A stretch of DNA of 39,008 nucleotides from assembly GCA_019115845.1 (NCBI GenBank), contig DXCU01000077.1:1-39008 (forward strand), written 5' to 3'. Source of the DNA: Candidatus Rubneribacter avistercoris. Lineage in GTDB: Bacteria; Actinomycetota; Coriobacteriia; Coriobacteriales; Eggerthellaceae. Of the stretch, positions 25,152 through 33,859 are shown in pieces (position 1 is the first letter of the stretch; every line of letters starts with the position of its first letter). The position numbers and the translations under genes are program-made. Below the pieces are notes generated by a model. It saw nothing but the letters and a program-made list of their open reading frames with translations. It was not told the origin of the DNA and ran no database searches.

Positions 25152-26600
25152 CTAACCCAGCCACGCGGCCGCAATGAAGCTCGAACACACCGTCATGGCT
25201 ATAAGCACCACGAGCACCGCTGCCATGGGCTTGGGAAGCGGCTGAGCCTGCGCCACTGCTTCAGACGGCTCGCCGGGAATCACCGACCCCATGTGCTTCA
25301 AGAACCACGCAAAGCACCCCACCGTCTCTATGAGGCCGACCACCACAATGGCCATGAGCAGCCAGTTGCCCTGCGCCGCCTCAAAACTGCCCGCAAAGAT
25401 AGCGAACTTGCTGAAAAAGCCGTTGAAGGGCGGGCATCCCGCAACGGCAAGCGCCGCGCAACCAAAGCCAATGGCCAAAAGCGGCTGCTTTTTGAGCACG
25501 CCTTTGATCTTGGGCAGCATACGCGTGCCAAGCGTGTAGCTAAACGCACCCGCTACCAAGAAGAACAAGGTCTTGGCGAAGGCGTGATTGAACATGTGCA
25601 TCACGCCGCCCTCAAAGGCAAGGTTGCTGCCAAACACGAAGAATCCGAAGCCTAAGAAGATGTAGGAAAGCTGCGATATGGTGGAAAAGGCAAGCAGACG
25701 CTTGAGGTCTTTTTGCGGCAAGTACATAAAGAAGCTAAACACCATGGTGGCAATGGCGCCCACCACAATAACCCAGCCCACCGCTTCAGGAACGACCCCC
25801 GCACTTGCCAGTTCACGCGCGAGCACCGCCACGCCCACCTTCACCATAGACGCGCCGTGCAAGTATGCCGACACGGGCGTAGGCGCTTCCATGGCCGAGG
25901 GCAACCACATGTAAAACGGCAGCTGAGCCGACTTGCCCCAGGCGGCGATGATGACGCACACGAGCAACGCGGTTTTCCAGAGGCCATCAAGACCAGCTAT
26001 CGCATCAACCGCAAACGTGCCCGCCTGCACATAAAGGATGCCCGCGGCCACATACAGCCCAAGCGACGCGATGTGCGTGAGGATGAGAGCTTTCATGGCG
26101 GCACGCTGGGCGGTTTCGGTACCGTAGTATCCGATGAGCGCCCACGAGCACGCACCGGTGATCTCAAAGAACACCAACTGCGCCACAATGGTGTCGCTGT
26201 ACACCAGGCCCGCCATCGCACCTATAAAGATGGTGAAGAACGCATAGAACCGACGACGCGGCGCATCGGGGTGCTCGCGATTGCCGTCATTCATGTAGCC
26301 AAGCGAATACACTGCGATCGAAAAGCCGATGCCCACAAAGCACGCAGCCAGCATCGCGCTCATCGAGTCGAACGCAAACCCCATCACGAGCGCGTCACCG
26401 AGCCACATAAGCGGAATCTCAACCGAGCCTACCCCCAGCGAGGAAAGTCCTATCCACGCGCCTACGGCCAGCATCGTTGACACGCCGCCCGCGCCCACGC
26501 ACAGCCATCGTGCCGCAGAGCGAGGAAGCGTCACGATGGCAAGTCCTGTGACGAACGGCACCACGATGACGGCGAGGGCCAAAACGGAAATGGTTTCCAT
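25152..26600 (-). CDS. hyfD: Hydrogenase-4 antiporter-like subunit HyfD
   Basis: A 482-residue antiporter-like membrane protein. The membrane-embedded acidic and lysine residues appear in FFEITGACSWALIGYYG, MWLPSAMEAPTPVSAYLHGA, followed by SMVKVGVAVLAREL, and YLPQKDLKRLLAFSTISQLS. It is a probable proton channel of the membrane arm. It starts 15 bases after hyfC and has tight spacing to hyfE. HyfD has no counterpart in the hyc operon, so its presence supports the Hyf (FHL-2) assignment. Confidence 0.93.
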   Translation of the reverse strand: METISVLALAVIVVPFVTGLAIVTLPRSAARWLCVGAGGVSTMLAVGAWIGLSSLGVGSVEIPLMWLGDALVMGFAFDSMSAMLAACFVGIGFSIAVYSLGYMNDGNREHPDAPRRRFYAFFTIFIGAMAGLVYSDTIVAQLVFFEITGACSWALIGYYGTETAQRAAMKALILTHIASLGLYVAAGILYVQAGTFAVDAIAGLDGLWKTALLVCVIIAAWGKSAQLPFYMWLPSAMEAPTPVSAYLHGASMVKVGVAVLARELASAGVVPEAVGWVIVVGAIATMVFSFFMYLPQKDLKRLLAFSTISQLSYIFLGFGFFVFGSNLAFEGGVMHMFNHAFAKTLFFLVAGAFSYTLGTRMLPKIKGVLKKQPLLAIGFGCAALAVAGCPPFNGFFSKFAIFAGSFEAAQGNWLLMAIVVVGLIETVGCFAWFLKHMGSVIPGEPSEAVAQAQPLPKPMAAVLVVLIAMTVCSSFIAAAWLG

Positions 26601-26615
26601 AGTATCAGCCCTTCC

Positions 26616-27542
26616 CTATATACCCAGCACGCAAAACACGAACGCAAATGCGGCAATACCAACAACAGCCCAGGTTTGGCGCCCCAAAAGCTTGTAACGC
26701 ACGCGCGCAACGAGGTTCTCGATCACCGAGCACGCACCAAAGATCACGGCCACCTTCGCAAGCCACACCCCAAGGCCGATCGCCAACGAAGCAAGACTCA
26801 TGTCCGTCGCGCTGCCCCACGGCACGAAGATGGCAACAAACCAACTCACCACGATGATCTGCTTCATAGAAAGCGACATCTTAGCCAACGCAAGCGAGGG
26901 ACCGGAGTACTCAGACAGAGGCCCTTCCTGCAGTTCCTGTTCGGCTTCCGCCAAGTCGTACGGAAGTTTTCCCAGCTCCATGTAGCATGCGCACGCAAAC
27001 GCCACGCCCGCCAGCATCACGCCCACGGGGCTGCCTGCGGAAAGCGAGGCAATGCCTTCTCCCATACCGCCTACGTTCGTGGTGCCCGTGGCAAGCACGG
27101 CCACAAACAAGGCAAGCATAAGCGCCGGCTCCACCAACACGCCTATCAACAGCTCGCGCACGCCGCCAAGGCCCGCATAAGCATCTCCTGAATCCACTGC
27201 CGCCAGACTGAAAAAGAACCGGGGGAGCGCCATCAGATAGATGATGAGTATCACATCCCCCAACACCGAGATGGGAGAAAACCGCGTGATCATGGGAACG
27301 CCCATGGCCAGAAGCAGCATAACCCCGAAAAACAGCGGCGGCATGATCCGATGGACGAAGCTCGATTCAGCCGTGCGGACATCTTGGCGCTTAAACAGCT
27401 TGGCGATGTCGTAGCAGTCCTGCAGGATGGATGGTCCGCGACGCGTGTGCATCTTTGCGCGCATCCAGCGGGCAGAACCCGACACAAGCGGTGCCAGCGC
27501 CACCAGCAAGAGAGCCTGCACGACAGCAATGCCAAATTCCAT
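26616..27542 (-). CDS. hyfC: Hydrogenase-4 membrane anchor HyfC (NuoH-like)
   Basis: A 308-residue membrane protein that links the hydrophilic hydrogenase module to the membrane. Family signatures are the cytosolic-loop TRRGPSILQDCYDIAKLFKR and the acidic LPYDLAEAEQELQEGPLSEY, which lines the quinone-site-like region in NuoH. GAGGGGG precedes the ATG by about 7 bases. Length and order match E. coli HyfC. Confidence 0.94.
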   Translation of the reverse strand: MEFGIAVVQALLLVALAPLVSGSARWMRAKMHTRRGPSILQDCYDIAKLFKRQDVRTAESSFVHRIMPPLFFGVMLLLAMGVPMITRFSPISVLGDVILIIYLMALPRFFFSLAAVDSGDAYAGLGGVRELLIGVLVEPALMLALFVAVLATGTTNVGGMGEGIASLSAGSPVGVMLAGVAFACACYMELGKLPYDLAEAEQELQEGPLSEYSGPSLALAKMSLSMKQIIVVSWFVAIFVPWGSATDMSLASLAIGLGVWLAKVAVIFGACSVIENLVARVRYKLLGRQTWAVVGIAAFAFVFCVLGI

Positions 27543-27557
27543 ATCAACACCCCCTCG

Positions 27558-29567
27558 CTAGTTAACCATGATGGCCAGCACCAAGAACAACACAAGCGCA
27601 GCCACAATGTAGACAATGTATACGCGGAAGTTTCCACCCTCGATGGCGCGCACATACCGACTCAGCCACTTGACGAAGGCGGCAACCGAATCCACCAGAT
27701 ACCTATCTCCTGCCGGCTCCACCGCTGCCGCCGCGCGAACGGTTCCTTGGCATAGCGCCACAAACGTGCCGGAGGTGCGCGCCAAAGCGACACGAGCAGT
27801 GTAGAGCGGGCTTAAAAACATGCTCACTTCGGAGGCGAAGGTGGCGGCAATTACCGGCATGTTGGCATCGGGCGCATACCCGCACGCCCATGGGTCGCGA
27901 TCGCGCGCCGAGCCACCTTTGCCCAACGCCGCGCGCAACAAAACCGGAACCAGAACAAGGGCAATGAGCAGCACCGCCACCAGCGGCGTGGATACCGCAC
28001 TGCCAAGCACTGGATTCACCGCATCGGCACCTGCAGCCACCGCAAGCGCCGGTGCGTTCGTGGTTGCCGAAGCAATGCTTTCCATAACGGGCGCCACCCA
28101 CGGGGCACCCAGACCCAAGCACACGCACACAACTGCGAGCACCGCCATACCCGCCTTCATTGGACCGGGAACCTCGCGGGCGTTGCGTGCGCACTCTGAG
28201 CGCGGCGCAGCTAAAAACGTCACGCCATAGGCTTTCACAAAGCAGGTAACGGCCAGCGCGCCGGTGATGGCCAGCGACACCGCCGCAAAAGCAGCAAGAA
28301 GCTTTACCGCAATGCCGCCCGACAAGGCAATAGAAAACATGCCCTGATAGGTAAACCATTCAGAAACAAAGCCATTAAGCGGCGGAATAGCCGATATCGC
28401 AAGACTTCCCACCAGGAAGCATACCGAGGTCACTGGCATCGCACGGCCCAGTCCGCCGAGCGCTTCCATGTTGCGCGTGCCGGTGGAATACAGCACCGAG
28501 CCCGCCCCAAGGAACAGCAGGCCCTTAAAGGTTGCGTGATTGAGCACATGGTAAAGACCCGCCATCAAGCCCAACACCGCAATAGGGGGCTGGTTGGCGG
28601 CAACACCCACAAAGCCGATGCCCACACCCAGCAAAATGATGCCGATATTTTCCACCGAATGGTAGGCCAAAAGTTTCTTGATGTCGTGCTCACCCAAAGC
28701 ATAAGCCACGCCAAGAACGCTCGACAAGGCACCAATGATCACAATCAACGCGCCCCACCACAGCTGGCAATCGGAAGCGCCCAACAGATCAAGCCCCACC
28801 TTCACAATACCGAAGATGCCGATCTTGATCATGCCGCCCGACATGAGCGCCGACACGTTGGAAGGCGCCGCCGGGTGCGCTTGAGGCAACCACGAATGGA
28901 AGGGGAACATACCCGCCTTGCAGCCAAAACCAAGAAACGCCAGCATGAACGCAAGCGAGGCAATGCCCGGCTCGAAGCGCGCTGCGCGGAAGTCGGCAAA
29001 CTCGAAGCTGCCCGTGATGCCCGCCATCACCAAATACGAGATCATGATCATGAGAAAGCCCACATGCGCCATGATCAAATAGAGGAAGCCACCCTTAACC
29101 GATTGCTCTTTCTGCTCCACGATAACCAAGAAATACGAGGCGAGCGACATAAGCTCGAAGAACACGAGGAACCAAAATGCGTTGTCGGCCACCAACACCA
29201 TGTTCATAGACACCACGAACAGGTTCATGAAAAAGCCGATAGCCCCCATACCTTTGCCCTTGTATTCATCCAGATACGACAATCCGTAGATCCAGGCAAC
29301 GAGCGCCAACAGATTGACAACCACGAGTAAAAGCCCTGAAAGCGGGTTGAGCATCACGGTGAAATTCGCAAACGAGAACGGCGTGGTTATACTCACCGGT
29401 TCGGCTGGTGCAAAAACACCCAGAACGCCCGCCGCAAGCGCAAAGCCTGCCGCCGCAATGCCCGCAAGGCAGCCCAAGGCTTTGGAGGTGTTCTCAAAAC
29501 GTAGGGTGCACAGGGCTAACACAGCCCCGGCCGCCGAGATCACAGAGGAGATCAACAGCATTCCCAT
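27558..29567 (-). CDS. hyfB: Hydrogenase-4 antiporter-like subunit HyfB (NuoL-like)
   Basis: A 669-residue polytopic protein, similar in length to E. coli HyfB. It has the antiporter pattern: WFLVFFELMSLASYFLVIVE (membrane Glu), SWLPQAHPAAPSNVSALMSG followed by GMIKIGIFGIVK (membrane Lys) and LGEHDIKKLLAYHSVENIG. A long C-terminal region contains the ACGYAPDAN-type sequence (DPWACGYAPDANMPV) typical of HycC/HyfB. AGGAGGGG lies a few bases upstream of the ATG. It starts 3 bases after hyfA. Confidence 0.94.
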   Translation of the reverse strand: MGMLLISSVISAAGAVLALCTLRFENTSKALGCLAGIAAAGFALAAGVLGVFAPAEPVSITTPFSFANFTVMLNPLSGLLLVVVNLLALVAWIYGLSYLDEYKGKGMGAIGFFMNLFVVSMNMVLVADNAFWFLVFFELMSLASYFLVIVEQKEQSVKGGFLYLIMAHVGFLMIMISYLVMAGITGSFEFADFRAARFEPGIASLAFMLAFLGFGCKAGMFPFHSWLPQAHPAAPSNVSALMSGGMIKIGIFGIVKVGLDLLGASDCQLWWGALIVIIGALSSVLGVAYALGEHDIKKLLAYHSVENIGIILLGVGIGFVGVAANQPPIAVLGLMAGLYHVLNHATFKGLLFLGAGSVLYSTGTRNMEALGGLGRAMPVTSVCFLVGSLAISAIPPLNGFVSEWFTYQGMFSIALSGGIAVKLLAAFAAVSLAITGALAVTCFVKAYGVTFLAAPRSECARNAREVPGPMKAGMAVLAVVCVCLGLGAPWVAPVMESIASATTNAPALAVAAGADAVNPVLGSAVSTPLVAVLLIALVLVPVLLRAALGKGGSARDRDPWACGYAPDANMPVIAATFASEVSMFLSPLYTARVALARTSGTFVALCQGTVRAAAAVEPAGDRYLVDSVAAFVKWLSRYVRAIEGGNFRVYIVYIVAALVLFLVLAIMVN

Positions 29568-29570
29568 AGT

Positions 29571-30161
29571 CTACCCCTCCTCTCCTTGTCCGAAGCTCTC
29601 CAGCATAACCAGGTCCGCCTCAAGCGCACGAACCCGCTTGCCCTCCACCTCGCCCGCCTTTTCGCCAGATTCAACAAGGCGCAACGCCTCGGTGATGCAC
29701 GCATCCACGCAATGGGGATGGCAGTTGTCATAGGCGCACAGGTCGCATTTGACGGCCACTGCATACACGCCCACCTCCCAGCGCAAGATAGGATCGAGCG
29801 ATCCTGCGAAAGTTGGCGTGCTGTACTCAATGCCCGCCACACCCGCGCGCGACGTGCCAGCCATGCGAATAGCGCCAAACGGGCAGGCGACCGCGCAGAG
29901 CCGACACCCGACACAGTGCGCTTCATCCACGCGCACGCATCCATCGTCGTCGCGGTGGATGGCGTTAACCGGACACACTTTCAAACACGGAGCGCCCTCG
30001 CAATGGTGGCAGGTCACCGAAGCAACGACATCGCGACTTTCGAACAGCGCCAGCCGCGGCTCGGCCTGCAGGCCGGCGCGCTTATGCCCTTCGCTGCAAG
30101 CGGCCCGGCACGTGCCGCACGCCACGCAGCGGCTCGGCTGTATTGCGATGAAGCGATTCAT
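29571..30161 (-). CDS. hyfA: Formate hydrogenlyase electron-transfer ferredoxin HyfA (HycB/HydN-like)
   Basis: A 196-residue polyferredoxin with four [4Fe-4S] motifs. The first is C12-x2-C15-x2-C18-x3-C22; the second is CHHCEGAPCLKVCP, the third CVGCRLCAVACP, and the fourth uses CDLCAYDNCHPHC with a nearby VDACIT. It carries electrons from FdhF to HyfH. It is the first gene of the hydrogenase part proper and is separated from fdhF by 65 bases that hold a strong hairpin. HydN at 32450-32968 is a paralogue. Confidence 0.92.
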   Translation of the reverse strand: MNRFIAIQPSRCVACGTCRAACSEGHKRAGLQAEPRLALFESRDVVASVTCHHCEGAPCLKVCPVNAIHRDDDGCVRVDEAHCVGCRLCAVACPFGAIRMAGTSRAGVAGIEYSTPTFAGSLDPILRWEVGVYAVAVKCDLCAYDNCHPHCVDACITEALRLVESGEKAGEVEGKRVRALEADLVMLESFGQGEEG

Positions 30162-30182
30162 TCACTCCCCCTTCGCCTTTCC

Positions 30183-30217
30183 AGGCAGGCGGGCGCCGCA
30201 ACGCCGCCCGCCTGCCT
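30183..30217 (-). other. 13-bp hairpin between fdhF and hyfA
   Basis: AGGCAGGCGGGCG (30183-30195) pairs perfectly with CGCCCGCCTGCCT (30205-30217) around a 9-base loop. It starts about 20 bases upstream of the hyfA ATG and lies just after the fdhF stop in transcription. No T-tract follows, so it is more likely an mRNA processing or stability element, or a partial attenuator, than a full terminator. Confidence 0.65.
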
Positions 30218-30226
30218 CGCCGTCCG

Positions 30227-32407
30227 CTACGAGAGCGCGGGCGCCTCGTGCTGGGCGTTTGCGTTCTCAGCCAGACGGCCTTTCAATTCCATGTACAGCT
30301 CTTCGGCGTGCTGCTCGGCCCACACCTGGTCATCGACCAGCTCCACCTCCACCGCGCAGTACTTGTCCTCGGGCGTATGCGAGCGTTCGTCCACATGATG
30401 CAGCGTCAGATCGTTGCACTTGCCAACCCACCACTGGTAGGTCATGTAGACAGCACCCTCATTGGCTCGATCATCCACGAACGCACGCGTGATGATCTTG
30501 CCGCGCCGCGAGTACACCCACACCATGTCCTCGTGCTTGATGCCGCGCGCAGCGGCATCGGCGGGGCTGATGTGCACATACCCCGGCTCCTCAGCCAAGT
30601 TGGACAGCTGCGCGCAGTTGCCTGTCATCGAACGGCATGAGTAGTGACCCACCTCGCGCACGGTGCAGAGCACAAGCGGATAGCGCTCATCAGGCAGTTC
30701 GGTGGGATCGCGATACTCATGAGCAATGAGGTGCGCCTTGCCCTCCGGCGTGGTGAACGCGCCTCCCAAGAACAGGTCGGGGGTTCCGGGGTGATCGAGG
30801 GTTGGCACAGGCCACTGGGCGTGCCCTAAGCCCTCCATCTTCTCGTAGGTGGCCCCGTAGGCGCCCGGCCACATGGCGCGACACTCCTTGTCCCAAATCT
30901 CTTGGGTGTCCCGATAATGCATGTCGTGGCCCATGCGTTCGGCCACCTCGGCAAATATCTGCCAGTCATGCTTACATTCGCCCTTGGGTGGCACGGCGGC
31001 CGTAAAGCGCTGGAAGGTGCGGTCGCATGCGCTGAACACACCTTCGTGCTCACCCCAGCTGGTCGCCGGCAATATGACATCGGCCGCCGCGCAGGTTTGC
31101 GTCATGAAAATGTCCTGGCACACGAACAAGTCCAACCGCTCGAACTGTTTGGCCAGATGCAGCGCGTCGGGCTCGGTTTGCAGCGGATCTTCGCCGAAGT
31201 TATAAAACGCGTGAATCTTGCCATCGTCGATAAGGTGACCGATGTCGGACACCTTGTAGCCCACGTGGCCGGAAAGCGCCTCCACCGGCACGTTCCAATT
31301 GTCCGCGAACTTCTGACGAATCTCTGGGTCAGTCACCTTCTGATAACCGGGGAAGAAGTTGGGCAGCGCGCCCATGTCGCACGCACCCTGCACGTTGTTC
31401 TGGCCGCGCACCGGCGCCACGCCCGAGTTCGGCTTGCCAATTTGGTGCGAAACGCAGGCAATAGCCGCACACGTATGCACCGCCTCGACGTTTTGCAGAT
31501 GCTGGCACACGCCCATACCCCAGCACAGGATAGAGCTGGGTTCGGCTGTCGCGTACATGCGGGCCGCCTCGCGCAGCATGCCCGGGTCGATGCCCGTTAT
31601 ATCACGCGTGTTTTCGGGCGTGTACTTCTCGATGGTTTGCCACCACTCGTCAAAGCCCAAGGTGTGCTCGCGCACGAATTCCTCATCCATAAGGCCCTCG
31701 GTGACGATGGCGTTGGCAAAGGCATTCAAAAACGCCACGTTGCTGCCGTTGCGAAGCGGCAGATACATGTCTGCTATGCGCGATGTTTCAATAAAACGTG
31801 GGTCAGCCACGATGATTTTCGCGCCCTTCTCCTTCGCCTTCACCACACGCCGGGCCACCAGCGGATGGGAAGTGTTCGGGTTGTACCCAAACAGGAATAA
31901 ACAACCAGCGTCCTCCATACCGGGAACGCCGCAACTCATTGAACCAGCTCCAAGTGTGTCAATCAGACCGACGACAGTAGGGCCGTGTCAAGTTCGCGCG
32001 CAGTTGTCGATGTTGTTCGTACCGATGCACGCACGGGCGAACCGCTGGGCTGCCAGGTTGGCCTCATTGCCCGCCCCACGCGACGACCCCGTGACAAAGA
32101 TGGAATCCGGACCGTACTTTTCCTTGATGGCCGACAGCTTGCTTGCCACGAAATCAAGCGCGGTATCCCACGAGACGCGCTTCAAGGGCGCGCCCTTGCC
32201 CTCGCGCATCATGGGGTGCAGCACGCGCGGAGTGAGAATTTTCGTATCGTTGATGAAGTCGTAGCCAAACCAACCTTTCAGACACAGAAATCCTTCATTG
32301 GTAAGGCCGTTTAAGGGTTCTGCACCCACAACCAGGTCATGTTCCACCAACAGGTTGAACTTGCAGCCAGTCCCACAATACGGGCAGACCACCATGTGTT
32401 TCTCCAT
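30227..32407 (-). CDS. fdhF: Formate dehydrogenase H, selenocysteine-containing
   Basis: FdhF oxidises formate to CO2 in the formate hydrogenlyase complex. The reading frame is interrupted by TGA at 31988-31990, which must be selenocysteine: IDNCART-U-HGPTVVGL aligns with E. coli FdhF around U140, and here it is also residue 140. The [4Fe-4S] ligands C8, C11, C15 and C42 and the electron-relay lysine K44 fall at the E. coli numbers. Downstream are FGYNPNTSHPLVARRV and IIVADPR (molybdopterin binding), and the C-terminal WWVGKCNDLTLHH and TPEDKYCAVEVE. Total 726 residues against 715 in E. coli. AGGAGA precedes the ATG. Uninterrupted-frame callers would split this gene in two. Confidence 0.97.
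31957..31990 (-). promoter_or_regulatory. SECIS element of fdhF
   Basis: After the TGA, TGTCG-TC pairs with GA-T-TGACA (one bulged U, one G-U) around the 5-base loop GGTCT, which starts 19 bases after the TGA. In E. coli fdhF the SelB-binding loop also contains GGUCU at the same distance and a bulged U in the stem. Conservation of loop sequence, bulge and spacing makes this a strong prediction. Confidence 0.85.
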
Positions 32408-32449
32408 GCGTCTCTCCTCTCGTTGCCTTTACCCTCGCGCACCTACCAG

Positions 32450-32968
32450 CTAGGCAAGGGCCATCTCGTCGGCAATCGCCCTTTGGCGACGGCTCTGGTT
32501 TTCGCCGATGGCATCCTGGTCAACCACGCGCAGTGCCAACGACGTGCATGCCTGCACACACGCAGGCCCTTCGGGGCGGTCGTAGCAGCGATCGCACTTG
32601 ATGACGGCGGCGTTGCGAACCGAGCCGATCACCAGGCCGCCCAGATTGGTCGAGTCGTAGCGTTTCACCACGTCAACCGCACCATACGGGCATGCCACCA
32701 CGCAGCTGCGGCATCCGATGCAGCGCTTCATGCGCACGCCTACGCGGTCGCCGTCGGCATACAGCGCACCGGTTGGGCACGACGCGGCACAAGGGGCGTT
32801 CTCGCAGTGATGGCACACAATGGGCGCGGTGCGCTCGCCCGCTCGCACCACGTTCAGTCGGGCAACGGGCGCATCTCCCGGAACGTAATGCTTGACCAGG
32901 CACGCTGCCATGCATGCTCTGCACCCCACGCACTTTCTCGGGTCCGCGATGACGAATTTGCTCCCCAT
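32450..32968 (-). CDS. hydN: Electron-transport polyferredoxin HydN
   Basis: A 172-residue protein (E. coli HydN is 175) with four [4Fe-4S] motifs: C13-x2-C16-x2-C19-x3-C23, then CHHCENAPCAASCP, CIGCRSCVVACPYGA and CDRCYDRPEGPACVQAC. It is thought to shuttle electrons from FdhF. The ATG at 32966-32968 has AGAGGAG 4-5 bases upstream; the open frame continues to 33076 without a ribosome site. It is the first gene of the operon, 42 bases before fdhF, and is preceded by an AT-rich regulatory-looking region. Confidence 0.92.
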   Translation of the reverse strand: MGSKFVIADPRKCVGCRACMAACLVKHYVPGDAPVARLNVVRAGERTAPIVCHHCENAPCAASCPTGALYADGDRVGVRMKRCIGCRSCVVACPYGAVDVVKRYDSTNLGGLVIGSVRNAAVIKCDRCYDRPEGPACVQACTSLALRVVDQDAIGENQSRRQRAIADEMALA

Positions 32969-33059
32969 AGGCTCCTCTCTTCCTGGGCTATCGGGGCGGA
33001 TGCCCTCATCCTGATGCACGTTCGACAACCAACCGCTCCGCCCGACGTTTGATGATGGG

Positions 33060-33335
33060 TATGGCCTAGCGATCATAATATTTTCATTTTATTCAAAAGA
33101 TTGATAAATACATGCGCATCTTTCCCGAATAATCATTTGAACAGGTATTTTGAAAGGAAATGTTTCGAATCCCCCGTTCTTTAAAATTCTACATTTTCAT
33201 ATTCATGTATTACTATCGTGATTCATACAACTGAAATTGGAGTTCTATTTGGAAATTCAAATGAATCACAAACGTGCTACATGTCGTGATTTTTCACGAA
33301 TAAACGGAGCGATTTTCACCTCAAAAGGCGCCTCC
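33060..33335. promoter_or_regulatory. AT-rich control region upstream of the formate hydrogenlyase operon
   Basis: About 270 bases of strongly AT-rich DNA in an otherwise GC-rich window, with no gene. It holds several inverted repeats: TCATTTGAA (33133-33141) with TTCAAATGA (33256-33264); GTGATTCAT (33218-33226) with ATGAATCAC (33261-33269); and TCGTGA-TTTT-TCACGA (33284-33299). The promoter of hydN-fdhF-hyf must lie here or just downstream, but I could not single out a -35/-10 or a sigma-54 site. The repeats look like regulator-binding sites. Confidence 0.55.
33284..33299. promoter_or_regulatory. Palindrome TCGTGA-N4-TCACGA
   Basis: A perfect 6+6 palindrome with a TTTT centre. Half-sites of the same kind (CGTGATT, AATCACAAACG) recur at 33216-33223 and 33264-33274. 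The form resembles a CRP/FNR-family operator, though the spacing is shorter than the classical N6 core, so the regulator is not identified. Confidence 0.45.
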
Positions 33336-33397
33336 AAGCCCCGCTCATTTCCCCAACCTGCTTCCCCTTCCGCCCTTCGCCGTGGAAAGCCGAGCGC

Positions 33398-33451
33398 AAA
33401 AAAGCCGCCGCCTGGCGCATAAGCTCGTCGAGCCATGCGCCAGGCGGCGGC
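33398..33451 (-). terminator. Intrinsic terminator of the rubredoxin gene
   Basis: GCCGCCGCCTGGCGCAT (33404-33420) pairs perfectly over 17 bp with its complement at 33435-33451; the 14-base loop can itself pair (GCTC/GAGC). On the minus strand six T residues follow (complement of 33398-33403). It isolates the rubredoxin transcript from the formate hydrogenlyase control region. Confidence 0.9.
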
Positions 33452-33515
33452 GAAATACCCGCCCCTTGCGAAGGACGCGATACGGACCGCAGCGCGGTGC
33501 CGCTGGGAATCCGAC

Positions 33516-33785
33516 CTAGCTGGCCGCCCTCTCGAACATCTCCCTACCCAGCCCGCAAACGGGGCAAACGTAATCGGCGGGCAGCTCGTCGCCTTCAACT
33601 TCCACCTCGAACCCGCACGCCCTGCAACGCCAGGTCGTCTTCGCTGCGCCTCCCCGTCGGCGGCCCTCCCCCGTCGAATCGGCCGTCCCGGCCTCTTTGG
33701 CGGCTGCGGCGACGGCAGCCTCCCGCGGCTTCCCTCGCGAGCGGCCCCGTCCACGCCGTCGGCCGTCGGTCCATAGCGCGCCCAT
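33516..33785 (-). CDS. Rubredoxin-like zinc/iron-ribbon protein
   Basis: The last 40 residues form a rubredoxin-type knuckle pair: WRCRACGFEVEVEGDELPAD followed by YVCPVCGLGREMFE, with CxxCG and CPVCG binding one iron (or zinc). The preceding 45 residues are basic and Ala/Gly-rich (GRRRGRGRSRGKPR) and look disordered. The ATG at 33783-33785 lacks a ribosome site but lies 9 bases after TATAAC on the same strand, so it could be leaderless; a GTG at 33822-33824 is the alternative. It is divergent from selA and ends at a strong terminator. Likely a small electron carrier or redox-stress protein; partner unknown. Confidence 0.7.
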   Translation of the reverse strand: MGALWTDGRRRGRGRSRGKPREAAVAAAAKEAGTADSTGEGRRRGGAAKTTWRCRACGFEVEVEGDELPADYVCPVCGLGREMFERAAS

Positions 33786-33796
33786 TGCGGCACTGT

Positions 33797-33802
33797 TATA
33801 CT
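33797..33802 (+). promoter_or_regulatory. -10 box of the selAB promoter
   Basis: TATACT with an upstream TGT (extended -10) lies 57 bases before the selA ATG. The reverse strand of the same bases reads TATAAC and could be the -10 of the divergent rubredoxin gene, so the two promoters would overlap. Confidence 0.5.
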
Positions 33803-33859
33803 GGATCCGTGCGAAGTCGCGCACAGCATCCCATCGAACGCCCGGAAAGAGGCCCGCCC

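Noticed and set aside
33070..33335. Classical FNR (TTGAT-N4-ATCAA) or sigma-54 (GG-N10-GC) sites
   Set aside because: Scanned by eye; no convincing match was found, only differently spaced palindromes.
33497..33859. N-terminal extension of selA upstream of the ATG at 33860
   Set aside because: The extension is antisense to the rubredoxin gene and is Arg/Pro-rich; a ribosome site and the family start MANTPPVDLLRELP favour 33860.
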